A stretch of 64,000 nt of DNA from Phytophthora colocasiae (taxonomy: Eukaryota > Oomycota > Peronosporomycetes > Peronosporales > Peronosporaceae), in the NCBI GenBank assembly GCA_018806915.1, contig JAGKQI010000016.1, positions 361,973 to 425,972 on the forward strand, written 5' to 3'. The notes beneath the pieces are model-generated. The model saw only the letters and a list, made by a program, of their open reading frames with translations. It searched no databases and was not told where the DNA came from. The translations under genes were made by a program, and so were the position numbers. Below, piece after piece: positions 19,126 through 29,459 of the stretch; position 1 is the first letter of the stretch; every line of letters starts with the position of its first letter.

Positions 19126-19999
19126 TGTGCGATGCATCCGACTTTGCAATCGGATGTGCATTGATGCAACACGATCACGAAGGGCGTGATCGTGTAGTCT
19201 ATTATCAATCGCGCCAGCTGAAGCCAGCTGAGCGTAATTATCTCGTACATGACAAGGAACTCCTTGCCATGAAGTATGCACTCGCAAAGTTCCGAGTGTA
19301 TCTACTTGGGAGTAGACCGTTCGTAGTCTATACAGACCATGCATCATTGCGTACGGCGATTAAGTCGCCGCACATCTCGCAACGTATGGCGAGATGGTTG
19401 TCCTTCTTCGCGGAGTACAACTTCCGGGTGGAGTACAAACCCGAAAGACTCAATGTAGTGGCCGACGCGTTATCGCGTCGACCTGATTATGCGGAGACGG
19501 TCGACGCCAACGCTGTTGGCGTCGTGAGGACAAGTGTGCCGTCGTCAACGTTGATTGACGACGTGAAGAACGTGTATGCAAGGGATGCAGACGCGAAGGG
19601 GCTGCTGGAGTTCCTCGCAGCACCTTCCGACGTGGCACGTCGGAAGCTAACCCCTCATCTTCGAGCTCGTGTACACCGCTATCATGTACACGAAGGCCTA
19701 CTGTTGTACAGTGCAGTAGACGACAATGCGGATCGCATTGTCGTTCCGAATGATCATGACCTCCGGTTGAGGATCATGTTCGAGTATCACGATGCCCCCA
19801 CGGCAGGGCATCCGGGTCGTGAGAAGACGTACACCCTTCGCACGCGTGACTTCTACTGGCACCACCAGTACAAGTGGGTGCGCAAGTACGTACGTGCTTG
19901 CGAGGTTTGTCAACGCGTGAAGCCTGCGCAGTTCTCACAGGCTCCTCTTCAATCACTACCGACTCCGTCGGAGTGTTGGCAGTCCATGTCCATGGACTC
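19125..19999 (+). pseudogene. Gypsy pol: RNase H and N-terminal integrase, truncated
   Basis: The segment begins with the RNase H core (CDASDFAIGCALMQ, then DKELLAMKYALAKFRVYLLG, VYTDHASLR and VVADALSRRP). The HHCC zinc region of integrase follows (YHDAPTAGHPGREK, then CEVCQRVKP). The coding match ends at SECWQSMSMD, just before the integrase catalytic core. Beyond 19999 the DNA is antisense E0 sequence. The core and chromodomain, if any, and the 3' LTR are missing, so this copy cannot integrate on its own. Confidence 0.85.
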
Positions 20000-20015
20000 C
20001 GTCGGTTCCGTCTCC
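19985..20015. other. Junction between truncated Gypsy and truncated Utopia-like element E0
   Basis: Left of about 19999 the sequence is Gypsy integrase (TCCATGTCCATGGAC). Right of it, it matches the ORF1/ORF2 boundary of the other elements (CTCCGTCGGTTCC also at about 60737). No LTR end or target duplication is present. It is either an illegitimate join or an assembly error. Confidence 0.75.
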
Positions 20016-22022
20016 ATCTCCACGTCCTCGAGCAGCTCCTCCTCTTCTGTCTGCATCAGTACGTCCAGGTCCAGCGGTTGCTGCTGCTGATGGTCGGACG
20101 TCGGGTTCAGGCGGCGGCGTTTGCCGGAAACTCGATGCTCTGGAGGTGGCGAGAGTGGCTCCAGTACGTGGGGGGCGTACAGGAGCCCAGGAGTGGCGGT
20201 GGGCACGGCGCTCTGCAGGGTGGCAGCCTCTGCAGCTGCAGTGTCGCTTGATACGGCTGCTGCAGCTGCAGATGCTGCCGCGAGGAGAGGACCGGAGGGT
20301 ACAAGTTCCTCCTCCTCGCTGTCGACATGGAGCACACTGGAGGCCGAATCGCGCGCGACAGTCACGGCGGTGTGTGTGCTGTGCGCACAGGCTTGAGCAT
20401 GTCTCGTGGCTGCCGCGCGCGACCGGAAGCCGATGCCGCACGTACACCCGCTGTGGAAGTGATCCACGAAGCGGATGTGGCGGTATGCTGAGTGGCGGTG
20501 CTTGGTGAGGGCAGCGAGGTCGCGAGCAGTGCGCACACAACGCGCAAGAGAATGCAGGAGCGTTGTGCGCGTACACCGTCAGCACCGGGTCCAGTTGGCC
20601 GTTGGGAGGCACATGGTGTTGGGGTCGTGGGCCTGGTGCTGCTTGAGCGGCCTTGAGCTGCGCGGCTACTGCGTCGCTTTCCTCAGTCTTAGCCTCGTCT
20701 CCGCCGAGCGAAAAGCGTCCACTCCTGCTGGTTGCGTCGCTGTCTTGAAGCTCCATGCGCGCGCGAGCCGAAGTTTCTTGGTCTTGAGGCGGCTCAGCGC
20801 GTGCGTGGTGCTCCACGGCGGCACGTCCAGAAGGAGGTGCTTGTGCAGCTGCGACTGCTGCGACTCGATGAGAAGCAGCAGCCACAGCTGCCGCGGAGAC
20901 TTGGACGGTGGCGGCGAACTCAGAGGCGTCACCGTCGGCGAGCATGCCGCCCGCCCTGCCGGGTATGGGCGACACATTCGCGGGGTCTTCGGGGGCTGCA
21001 GGAGCGGCGGCGGCGTCGTCTTGCCCGTCGCTGTCGTCGCTGCTGCTGCAGGGGTCCTCCTCGGCCGCTGTGAAGGCCGCCAGAGCGCGAGCCGTGGCGG
21101 CTACGAGCGCTGCCCCTGGTGCTGGCCTGTCGGACAGCATGCCGCCCACCCTGCCGGGTAGAATCACATCACTGGAGGCGGGCAGGGCGGCGACAGGCGG
21201 CTGGGAGGCTGGCACGGGGTCTTGAGCAGCCGAACGGCGCGCTTGGACGGCCGTCGGAGGCGGAGAGGCCGAGTGGAGGCCGTCTCGCGGCGCTACCCAA
21301 TCAGGCAGCATGCCGCCCGCCCTGCCGGGTGAAATTCGACCACAGGAGGCAGGCAGGGCGGCGCCGAGCGGCGGAGAGGCGAGCGGGGGGTCTTCTCTAG
21401 CCGAACGGCGCGCTTGGGGGTCCGGGGGAGGCCTGGGGGCTCCATGGGAGCCGTCGTTCGCGGCGCCCTCCTGGGCGGCGCCAGCCTCGGCCGAGGCGGC
21501 GGCTTCGAAGCCGGAGGCGAGGCCTGTCGCCTGAGCGAGTAGGGATCCTCCCATACTCAGGCCGAGTATGGGAGGCCCCGGCCCTGAAGTGGGAGGGCCC
21601 GGGGGACGGGAGACGGGCGCAGCGGCGCCGAAAGGACGCGGCGTTGAAGCCGCAGACCGGGTGCCCGTTTGGGCGACAGAGGGCCCGGCCCGCGATGCCG
21701 CTTGGGGGGCGGCGGCGCCAGAGGGTTGCCCACCGCTGGCCGAACTTTCAGCGCCGGGCTCCACGCCGTCGCTGAGCAGCGGTGGCGCGCGTGGAGCCTC
21801 CGGCGGCGCCGTTTCGGGCTCGCGAGAGCTCAAAACGGGGGCAAAAGTGTGTAACCCTAGCCCGAGCGGATCCGCCAGCGGATCCACTGCCCCGTCTCGT
21901 ACAGCCTCGCCAGACGACGCGCTATAAAAAGACGCGTCGCTGGCGAAGCTGGAGTGGCTGGCCGTGGACGCCTCCGAGTCGGAGGACGCCGAGCGGTCTC
22001 TCATTGGCCAAAATAGACGCAT
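20000..22022 (-). pseudogene. E0 ORF1: zinc-finger protein of a non-LTR element, frameshifted and truncated
   Basis: ATG at 22022-22020 (MRLFWPMRDRSASSD). The product is the DNA/RNA-binding N-terminal part of the retroelement protein. The long Ala/Pro-rich middle contains four GRAGGML-type motifs. A one-base shift near 20535 falls inside the C2H2 finger (FSCALCAH, continued in another frame by TARDLAALTKHRHSA). After the second finger the frame reaches EEEELLEDVEMETEPTES and hits the junction. Compared with E1-E5 it has a different first 15 residues. Confidence 0.75.
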
Positions 22023-22125
22023 ACCGCAATCTAATTGGCCAAAAATATGTCCACGTGGACACTAAAAAAAAGGGGCAAGGCCAAAGGCCGGAATGTAGTT
22101 GGACAGTGGTAGAAAAGAGCCAAAT
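20000..22125 (-). mobile_element. Utopia-like element E0, 5' part only (A-type start)
   Basis: It contains a 103-bp leader (22023-22125) and ORF1, then breaks off at the Gypsy junction before RNase H. The leader holds CCACGTGGACA and TTGGCCAA blocks found elsewhere only in E6. It is the most downstream member of the array as transcribed. Confidence 0.8.
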
Positions 22126-22273
22126 GTAGTTGGCCTCACGAGGTGTGGGTGAAAGACCTCGGAGACCGTCCCGTCCACGCCCAGCAAGCTGGTCGGCACG
22201 GGGCGTCCAAAAATGAATGTGAAAAAGCACTCCAAAAATGGAGAAAACCAGTTTTCACACTGATTAGAACAGA
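22126..22273 (-). ncRNA. U2 snRNA gene, 3' half (copy 1)
   Basis: Read on the minus strand it starts TCTGTTCTAATCAGTG, close to the universal U2 stretch T-C-T-G-T-T-C-T-T-A-T-C-A-G-T that follows the branch-site-binding GTAGTA. Then come a IIa-like stem (ATCAGT with ACTGGT), a IIb-like stem (CTCCA-TTTT-TGGAG), an Sm site ATTTTTGGA, a long GC stem closed by CCAGC-TT-GCTGG, and a final stem (GGTCTC-CGAGGT with ACCTCG-TGAGGCC). That is the order of U2 from stem-loop II to IV. The 5' half (stem I and GTAGTA) is missing. The 148-bp block is nearly unchanged while the element DNA beside it differs between families, as expected for a target site. Confidence 0.7.
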
Positions 22274-22439
22274 AAAGTTTGTGTATTTACCATTTGGTTA
22301 TGTCCTTTTTATGTCTATCTGATACTAGCAGTGAAGTGGTAATGTATCTGATAAGTCGGATTCGACCACCGAAATGGGTTTGAAGGGCAGTTCCCTACAT
22401 GGGTGTGGCCCTGTCGGCCGCGATGGGCCTGGTTGCCGT

Positions 22440-25400
22440 CTAGCGGCGGCCGGTGCACGGTGGAGCCCCCCCGGTCTCCACCACCCGACTACCCCGTGAC
22501 GCTTGGCGGGGCTGCTGTTGCCGCGCCCGATGCTGGCTGCAGTGTAGGTTCCAGATGCGGCGGCTGGACTGAATGCATGCCACTGAGAGCGTCCGGTCCA
22601 GCCGCTTCGCATCACGCTTGAGCAGGCCAAGGTGCTCGGTGTAGACCTTGTGGTTGCCGCCAGCGACCGCGCCAAGCGACCCGTACACTAGCGCCGAGAG
22701 GTGCACCTTCCACCCTTGGCGCTCGAGGTGTCGCTTGACACGGTCGTACTTGGCACGCTTGTGCGCGGCGATGCGGGCCAGCGCTGAGCTCTCCGGGTCG
22801 TCGCTCGCCTGCTCTTCGAACGCCACGGCCAGGTCGACCACCGCCACCGTCTTCTTGGTGTGGTTGTACACCTGAAGGTCGGGCCGCAACGCGGGGCCGG
22901 CGAGCGACGGCACGGTCTGGTTCGTGCGAAGCTCGACGCGGTCCTTGCCGTCGCTTGACGACGCGATGAGCGCGCGCTCGATGTTCTTGAGCGCGTCGTC
23001 GTGCCGGCCACGGACTGCGTCCATGGTGCCTGGGCAGTGGTTGAGCACGTGCACCAGTGTCTCCACCCTGGAGCATCCCGGCTGCCGGCAGCGGTCGTGG
23101 GCCCGGAGACGCCGCCGCTTGAGCACGCTGTGCGTGTCGAGTTGGTTCAGGCGGGCGGCCACCGCGAAGCGGTAGTCGGTCTCCCACATGCCTCGCGGCC
23201 GCGTGAGGAAGCTGCTGCCAACGCCGCCGTGCGCGCGTGCCGTCTTGCCCTGGTCCTTCATCTCTGCCCAGCGCCGCCAGTGCCTGTTCTTCATGTGCAG
23301 TTTCACGTGCCGCAGCACGTTGGTGTGGTCTAGCCACTTGTCGTGGTGCGGCACGCGAAGCTGGAGCGTGGTCGCTGCTGTGCCGGTGTCTGCACATGCT
23401 GGCGCGGTCTCGAACTTGAGGCCGAACGTGCGTAGGTGGCGCTGGACGTCGACCCACAACGAACGATGTCACCGTTGCGGCGCTTTGGCGGTGCGTCGGG
23501 CGACGTCCCCAGCTGCGAGTTGAGGAGCCGCTCGCACAGTTCCTCCTCGCGGTCCACCCACGCTGAGGCGTCGAGACGGTGTCGGGCGTCGGCGATCTGC
23601 CGGAGCTGCACGCGCGCAATGCGCCGGATGGCTGGGTCCTTGGAGTGAAGCATCTGCCAACCGTGTGCGACTTGGAGCGCCGCGTGCAGCTCCGTCAGCG
23701 GTAGAAGTCCGAGGCCACCGCGCGACACCGGCGCGTAAAAGAACTCGGTCGTGGCTGACACCGGCAGGCGGAGAAGGTGGCGAAGGCCGCGTACCAGGTG
23801 GCGGTCGAAGCCGGCCAGTTGCTGCTGGAAGGGGCGAAGGTGGCGAAGCGCGTACTCCACCCGAGGGTAGAGGTATGTCTTCACCGCCTTCACCACCTGC
23901 CACGGGGCGAGGCCGGACTGCAGCAGTGCTGTCGTGTCGTCCTTTAGCTGCTTGAGTGCCGGTGCGAGCTCGATGCGGCGGCGCGCGTGGTCGAATCCGT
24001 CCCCGATCCCAAGGTACGAGTACGAGTCGGCCATACCGAGCGTGGGGATCGGGTCGCCGTCCAGCTGCAGTCCGAGGTCGCACGTCTTGAGAACACCGCG
24101 GTGGTCGCGCTGGACCGACATGGCGCAGCACTTGCTTGGGTTAGCTGCCATGCCTGTCCAGCGTAGGAAGTCGACCACGAGCGCGTGCTGCCGCTTGATG
24201 CCGTCCTCGGTGCCGCTGAAGATCTTGAGGTCGTCGGCGTACGCCGAGGCACCGAGGCAGTCGTCGGCAGACAGCTGCACGCCCGTATCCGGCAGTCGCT
24301 GCAGCGCGAAGAGCAGCGGGCTGATGGCGGCGTTGAATAGCTGCGGGCTGAGTGGGCATCCTTGAAACACGCCCACTCGCAGCGAGACCGGGTCCGTAGT
24401 GCCATCCGCGGCGTTCCCAACGACAAACGCCGCGCTCTCGTAAAGCCCCTTGCACATGGCGACGTAGTCGTCCGGAACACCGAGTCGCGCCAGCGAGTCC
24501 CATAGCAGCGCGAACGGCACGCTGCCGAACGCGTTTCGGAAGTCGTACCAGACTTCGAAGAGTGTACGGCGCTTGCGGCGGGCTTGGTCGACTAGTGTGG
24601 CCGCGAGGAAGTTGTGCTCCCCACAACCATTGACCGCTCGGAACCCCTTCTGTCCTGGTGCGTGGCGGTCGTTGGCGTCCAGCCATCGCACCAGCCTTCG
24701 TGCGAGGACGCCGCTGTAGAGTTTGTAGATCGACTGCTGGAGACAGATGGGCCGCCAGTTCGCTGGGTCCTCTCGCGAGCCCTTCTTGTGGAGAAGTCGC
24801 ACGACTCCGAGCTTCCAGCTCTGTGGAACCTTCTTGGCCTCCCAGCACTTCTGGAACGCTGCAGCCAGCACCGGTAGCAATTGCGCTGCGAACTTCTGGT
24901 ACACGTCGTATCCCACGCCGTCGAGGCCGGGGCTGGAGGCGCCACGGACGTGTTGGAGCTGTGTCTCGATATCGTCCAGCGTCGGCGCCTCCGTAAGCAG
25001 CTCTCAAAACCTGGACGCGGTCGGCAGGCGGGCCATGACGGAGCGGAAGGTGGCGCCTCTTGCTGCGTCCGGAGCAAACTCCTGCTGTGGTGTATTAACG
25101 CCGTCGAAGAATCGCCAGAGCTCGGCGCCTGGGATAGGGCATGTGCCGTCGTTCACAACAGCAGCAGCGACCGGAGGTGTCTGGCGTGTCGCGGTGGTAT
25201 TGCAGGAATCCGTCGTCCTCGCTGACTCTCGCTGCGTGCGCGCCGTGGCCAGAATTCCGTCGACGCAGGCCTTCTCATCCTTGTCGAAGCGGCTACGCAG
25301 ACGCTGCCGTGTGGTGGCCGAATTGACGCGGCCGACGCGACGGAGGGCTCGGCGGACAGCAGTGCGATCGCTGGGCGAGGCCCTCTCCACCGCATGGAGA

Positions 25401-26684
25401 TCGTCCAGGGCCTCGTCGAGGCGGTGCTCTCGGTGGTGTCGGGTCACGCGGGGTGGCCGTCGTCGGCGCTGTCGCTTGGTCCCACCAGATCGTCCGCGCC
25501 GTCTGTGCCTCCGCCGTCTCACTGCATCCTGCTGGGCACGGCTGTGGTCGTCACCGTCTCGCTCACCATGCTCGTCGTCGTCCAGGTCGCGGGCGACCTG
25601 CCGTAGTTCCTGCCTGGTGGCCGTCAAGCTGTGACAGTTGTCGCTGATGCTGGTGTTGGTGGCGCGGGTCGGGGCGTCGATGGGCCTGGGAGTACGGCTG
25701 TAGTTTGTCGTACAAGAGGTGAGGGAGGGCCGTGATGTAGCCCTCGGCCGTCTCCCAGCCACTAGCATCCGTGATCTTGGCCGCCAGCGACGCTCCGAAC
25801 CGCTCCACCATCGCGCCGACCACGTCCTCCTCTTCTTCGGGAAGCTTGCGCAAGCGAAGGCGGGGCCTGCGCTGCGGGACTGCGTCCGGCCCGACGCTCA
25901 TGGCTGCATATACCTCACCGTCGTCGATGTCGGCGGGGTCATCTCCGTGGTCGCCGGTGTCAGCATGCGTCGGGGGCGGAGGTCGAGTATCCGGCGTCGC
26001 AGGTGCTGCCGGTGTCGGCGCGGTCGTAGTGGTGCGGGTGCAGCCGTTGCCATCCTCGTGGACGCCGCACTCCAGCTTGGTGCGACGGCGGTCGAGGGCG
26101 GCGTTGGCGAGGCGATCGGCGTTGGCATTCGCCTGACGGTCGATGTGATGGAGCGTGACGCGCTCCATCCTCGCCAGTTCCACCTTGACCAGCGTACGCA
26201 GCTCTCGGAGACGGGTGCTCCTCGTGGCGAAGATGCCACGCACTTGTTGGATGACCAGGGTACTGTCGCCCTCCACCCTCAGCAACTTCGCTCCATGGTC
26301 GGCTGCGGCCCTAACGCCGAGCAGCAGCGCGGTGTACTCTGCCGTGTTGTTCGTCTCGCTGCTGCTCGGCATGAAGTGGGAGCACGTCCACACTACAGGG
26401 CCGTTGGGCTTGAACAGCGCCGCACCGGCACCGCCTGGTCCTGGGTTGGATCTGCAGGCACCGTCAAAGCGTAGCAGCCACTCGCCGTCCGCACTGCCGC
26501 TGTCTGCGTCCATCTCCGGCTCCGTCGCCCTCTCTACTGCGTCCGCTTGGTCACCGTCCTTGGTTTCCTCGTCGGTCGCGGGCAGAAGGCGGTCGGCAAT
26601 CCGGAACGCCACCACGCTCCGAGGCAGTGGTGGTCCCCAGCGAGGCACTGGGACGACACCGAGGCTGCACCTTGCAGGCAACAA
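22440..26684 (-). pseudogene. E1 ORF2: RNase H, reverse transcriptase, restriction-like endonuclease; frameshifts and a stop
   Basis: Segments in order of translation: 26684-25563 with RNase H (LLRFDGACRSNPGPGG, NNTAEYTALLLGV, RVEGDSTLVIQQVRG, HIDRQANANADRLAN); 25768-25004 linker, ending at an in-frame TGA 25006-25004; 24916-23330 with RT (WRPICLQQSIYKLYSG, WYDFRNAFGSVP, FQGCPLSPQLFN, AYADDLKIFSG); 23459-22440 with the zinc knuckle CRQPGCSRVETLVHVLNHC and endonuclease motif RPDLQVYN-HTKKTVAVVDLAVAF. Frames change near 25600-25760 and 23460. The protein would nick the U2 target and prime cDNA there. Similar to E5 along its whole length but clearly a separate subfamily. Confidence 0.85.
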
Positions 26685-26719
26685 GCTGTCGCCAACTCGA
26701 ACTCCTGTGAGCCCGGTCC

Positions 26720-29209
26720 TCAGAGGACTCCTCTGGGACCCAGAGTCTGGGTGTCAGCGACGCGCTCGGCAACAAGGTTTCGAGGCAGTGGTGGGCCCCA
26801 GCGTCCACGTTCCTGCTGCTCGAGGTCTTGTGCTGCAACATGTTGGGAGCTCGTCAGTGGGGGGGGCACTGCGAGCTCCGGGTTGTCTTGGTGGGGCGGG
26901 TCGAGCACGGCGGTGACCGCCGGTACGGAGGCGTTGACTGCATCAGCAGTGGGGTTCAACTCCCCTGCTGCTGGCGCAGTCGCAGCCGAAGGAGGGTGCG
27001 TGAGGCTGGCGCACGTTTGTGAGTGTCTTGCTGCAGCCAGCCTCGATGCGAAAGGCACGCCGCACGCGCAGTCCGCCGAAAACCGGTCAAGGAAGACGAC
27101 GCGCCGGTGTCGCGAGTCTCGATGGCGAGTCAGTGCTGCGAAGCTGGCGGCCGAGTACACGCACAACGTGCAGTTGAAGCGCTGCGCGTTGTGCGTGTAC
27201 ACGGCGAGGACGGAGGCCGGACGGGCGCTGGCTGCAGATAGCCTAGGCGCCGGGTCTTGGGTGCCGACCTCCTCCTCATCGAGCAGCAGCAGCTCGGCCA
27301 GCTCGCTTGCGTCATCGTCGTCGTCGTTGAGGCGGCGGCGCTTGCCGCCCACGCGAAGCTCGGGTGGCGGTGACAGCGGTCGCTGTCCCGGTGTCGGCCA
27401 CTTGGCATCTTCGTCAACGTCCATGGGGACGGCGGCGACGGCACGGTCTTCATGGTCTTGATGCGTGTCGTCGCCGTCGTCCTCATGCAGCCTCGATCTG
27501 CCACAGCTTCGCCAACTGCTGGACACGTCGCCGGCTTGAAGCTCCACGCGCGCGCGAGCCGAAGTTTCTTGGTCTTGAGGCGGCTCAGCGCGCCCGTGGT
27601 GCTCCACGGCGGCGCGACCAACAGAAGGAGGTGCTTGTGCAGCTGCGACTGCTGCGACTCCATGAGCAGCAGCAGCAGCCACAGCTGCGGCGGAGACTTG
27701 GGCGGTGGCGGCAAAGGCGGAGGCGAAACCGTCGGCGAGCATGCCGCCCGCCCTGCCGGGTGGGTGCACGGCATTCGCGGGGTCCTTGGTGGTCGTGGTG
27801 GCGGCGGTACTGCCCGGTGTGGCGGCGCCGTCATCGCCAGGCACATGGCCGTGCTGTTTGGCGGCGGCGCCGGCCGCAGTAGTGCGGTCTTCAGTCGTTG
27901 TGGCTACTCCACCGGCGGGCAGCATTCCTGCCGCCCTGCCGGGTGGGTAGCCATCATTCGCGGGGTCCTCGGGGGCTGCAGCGTCGGCGTCGGCGTCCCT
28001 GCTGCTGATGGGACCGCAGCCGAGGGCGGAGGGGGTCTCTGGAGCGCGAGCCGTGGCGGCTACCAGCGCTGGAGCAGGCACGATCAGGTCGGGCAGCCTG
28101 TCGGCCGCCCTGCCGGGTCGTGCGAGCTCACGGGAGGGGTCTTGGCGAAGCCCAGGAGCGGCGGCGTCGAGGTCTTGCCCGTCGTCATCGCTGCTGTCGT
28201 CGCCGGTGCTGTCGCTGGGCTCACGGCAGACCGCCAGAGCCGCAGCTGTTGCTGCTGCCAGCGTTGCCCCGGGTGCTACCCAATCGGGCAGCATGCCGCC
28301 CGCCCTGCCGGGTGATTCGATCAAACGCAGGGCTGGTGGGGCGGCGGCAGGAGCGGGAGGGGATGGCAGCAGGTCTTGGACAGCCGAACGGCGCGCTTGG
28401 ACGGCCGTCGGAGGCGGAGAGGCCGAGAGGAGGCCGTCTCGCGGCGCTACCCAATCGGGCAGCATGCCGCCCGCCCTGCCGGGTGAAAATCGACCACTGG
28501 ACTGGGGCAGGGCGGCGCCGAGCGGCGGAGAGGCGAGGCGGGGGTCTTGAGAAGCCGAACGGCGCGCTTGGGGGTCCGGCGGTGGGCTGTGGGCTCCACA
28601 GGAGCCGTCGTTCACGGCGCCCTCCTGGGCGGCGCCAGCCTCGGCCGAGGCGGCGGCTTCGAAGCCGGAGGCGGAAGCTGTCGCCTGAGCGAGCAGGGAT
28701 CCTCCCATACTCAGGCCGAGTATAGGAGGCCCCGGCCCTGAAGTGGGAGGGCCCGGGGGACGGTGGACGGGCGCAGCGGCGCCGAAAGGACGCGGCGGTG
28801 AAGCCGCAGACCGGGTGCCCGTTTGGGCGATAGAGGGCCCGGCCCGCGATGCCGCTTGGGGGACAGCGGCGCCAGAGGGTTGCCCACCCCTGGCCAAAAT
28901 TTCAGCGCCGGGCTCCACGCCGTCGCTGAGCAGCGGTGGCGCGCGTGGAGCCTCCGGCGGCGCCGTTTCGGGCTCGCGAGAGCTCAAAACGGGGGCAAAA
29001 GTGTGAAGGCCTAGCCCTAGTGGATCCGCTGGTGGACCCACTAGTGGATCCGCCAGCGGATCCACTGCCCCGTCTCGTACAGCCTCGCCAGACGACGCGC
29101 TATAAAAAGACGCGTCGCTGGCGAAGCTGGAGTGGCTGGCCGTGGAGCACTCACTGTCGGTAGACGGAGAGCGCTCCCGGGGCTCCCAGTCCGGCCACCA
29201 GAAGCGCAT
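26720..29209 (-). CDS. E1 ORF1: zinc-finger protein, 829 residues
   Basis: Open from ATG 29209 (MRFWWPDWEPRERSPSTD) to the stop at 26720. The middle is low-complexity Ala/Pro/Gly with five GRAGGML- or GRAAGML-like motifs. The finger region has FNCTLCVYSAASFAALTRHR, a C2H2 unit, and then a second Cys/His cluster (CACGVPFASRLAAARHSQTC). Such fingers in R2-like elements help position the protein on target DNA. The last residues repeat the RWGPPLPRN motif seen again at the start of ORF2, which lies in another frame. Whether this ORF alone is made is unknown; the rest of the element is broken. Confidence 0.7.
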   Translation of the reverse strand: MRFWWPDWEPRERSPSTDSECSTASHSSFASDASFYSASSGEAVRDGAVDPLADPLVGPPADPLGLGLHTFAPVLSSREPETAPPEAPRAPPLLSDGVEPGAEILARGGQPSGAAVPQAASRAGPSIAQTGTRSAASPPRPFGAAAPVHRPPGPPTSGPGPPILGLSMGGSLLAQATASASGFEAAASAEAGAAQEGAVNDGSCGAHSPPPDPQARRSASQDPRLASPPLGAALPQSSGRFSPGRAGGMLPDWVAPRDGLLSASPPPTAVQARRSAVQDLLPSPPAPAAAPPALRLIESPGRAGGMLPDWVAPGATLAAATAAALAVCREPSDSTGDDSSDDDGQDLDAAAPGLRQDPSRELARPGRAADRLPDLIVPAPALVAATARAPETPSALGCGPISSRDADADAAAPEDPANDGYPPGRAAGMLPAGGVATTTEDRTTAAGAAAKQHGHVPGDDGAATPGSTAATTTTKDPANAVHPPGRAGGMLADGFASAFAATAQVSAAAVAAAAAHGVAAVAAAQAPPSVGRAAVEHHGRAEPPQDQETSARARVELQAGDVSSSWRSCGRSRLHEDDGDDTHQDHEDRAVAAVPMDVDEDAKWPTPGQRPLSPPPELRVGGKRRRLNDDDDDASELAELLLLDEEEVGTQDPAPRLSAASARPASVLAVYTHNAQRFNCTLCVYSAASFAALTRHRDSRHRRVVFLDRFSADCACGVPFASRLAAARHSQTCASLTHPPSAATAPAAGELNPTADAVNASVPAVTAVLDPPHQDNPELAVPPPLTSSQHVAAQDLEQQERGRWGPPLPRNLVAERVADTQTLGPRGVL

Positions 29210-29260
29210 GCGCCGATGCGTTGGTGAAGGGCCGAAAAAAGATAGAAAAAATCAAATGCA

Positions 29261-29408
29261 GTAGTTGGCCTCACGAGGTGTGGGTGAAAGACCTCGGAGA
29301 CCGTCCCGTCCACGCCCAGCAAGCTGGTCGGCACGGGAAGTCCAAAAATGAATGTGAAAAAGCACTCCAAAAATGGAGAAAACCAGTTTTCACACTGATT
29401 AGAACAGA
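29261..29408 (-). ncRNA. U2 snRNA gene, 3' half (copy 2)
   Basis: Same 148-bp block. It differs from copy 1 by AA for GC at 29338-29339, in the stem just after the Sm site (29341-29349 on the plus strand). The change is shared with copy 4 only. Confidence 0.7.
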
Positions 29409-29459
29409 GTATGTGTTCGTATTTACCAGTTAGTAACCTCTCCGTAACTGAAATGTAGC

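Larger units (their letters stand above)
14783..19999 (+). mobile_element. Ty3/Gypsy-type LTR retrotransposon, 3'-truncated
   Basis: Order: 5' LTR, primer-binding region, gag, protease, reverse transcriptase, RNase H, integrase start. The protease-RT-RNase H-integrase order defines Ty3/Gypsy. The copy has a gag stop at 15723, frameshifts before RT (about 17040) and in RNase H (about 19098), and ends inside integrase where E0 begins. No 3' LTR was found. Short perfect hairpins follow one another through the whole element (see findings). Confidence 0.88.
22274..29260 (-). mobile_element. Utopia-like element E1 (A-type ORF2, B-type start), decayed
   Basis: 3' UTR 22274-22439, ORF2 remains 22440-26684, ORF1 26720-29209, 51-bp leader. 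Its 3' UTR and ORF2 are a divergent subfamily compared with E2-E7, yet the last bases before the U2 half, and the U2 half itself, are the same. ORF1 starts like E2-E5. So this copy is a mosaic. Confidence 0.85.

Noticed and set aside
21900..22125. HDV-like ribozyme at the element 5' end, as in R2
   Set aside because: The leaders are only 51-103 bp and I could not draw a double pseudoknot by hand; a covariance search would be needed.
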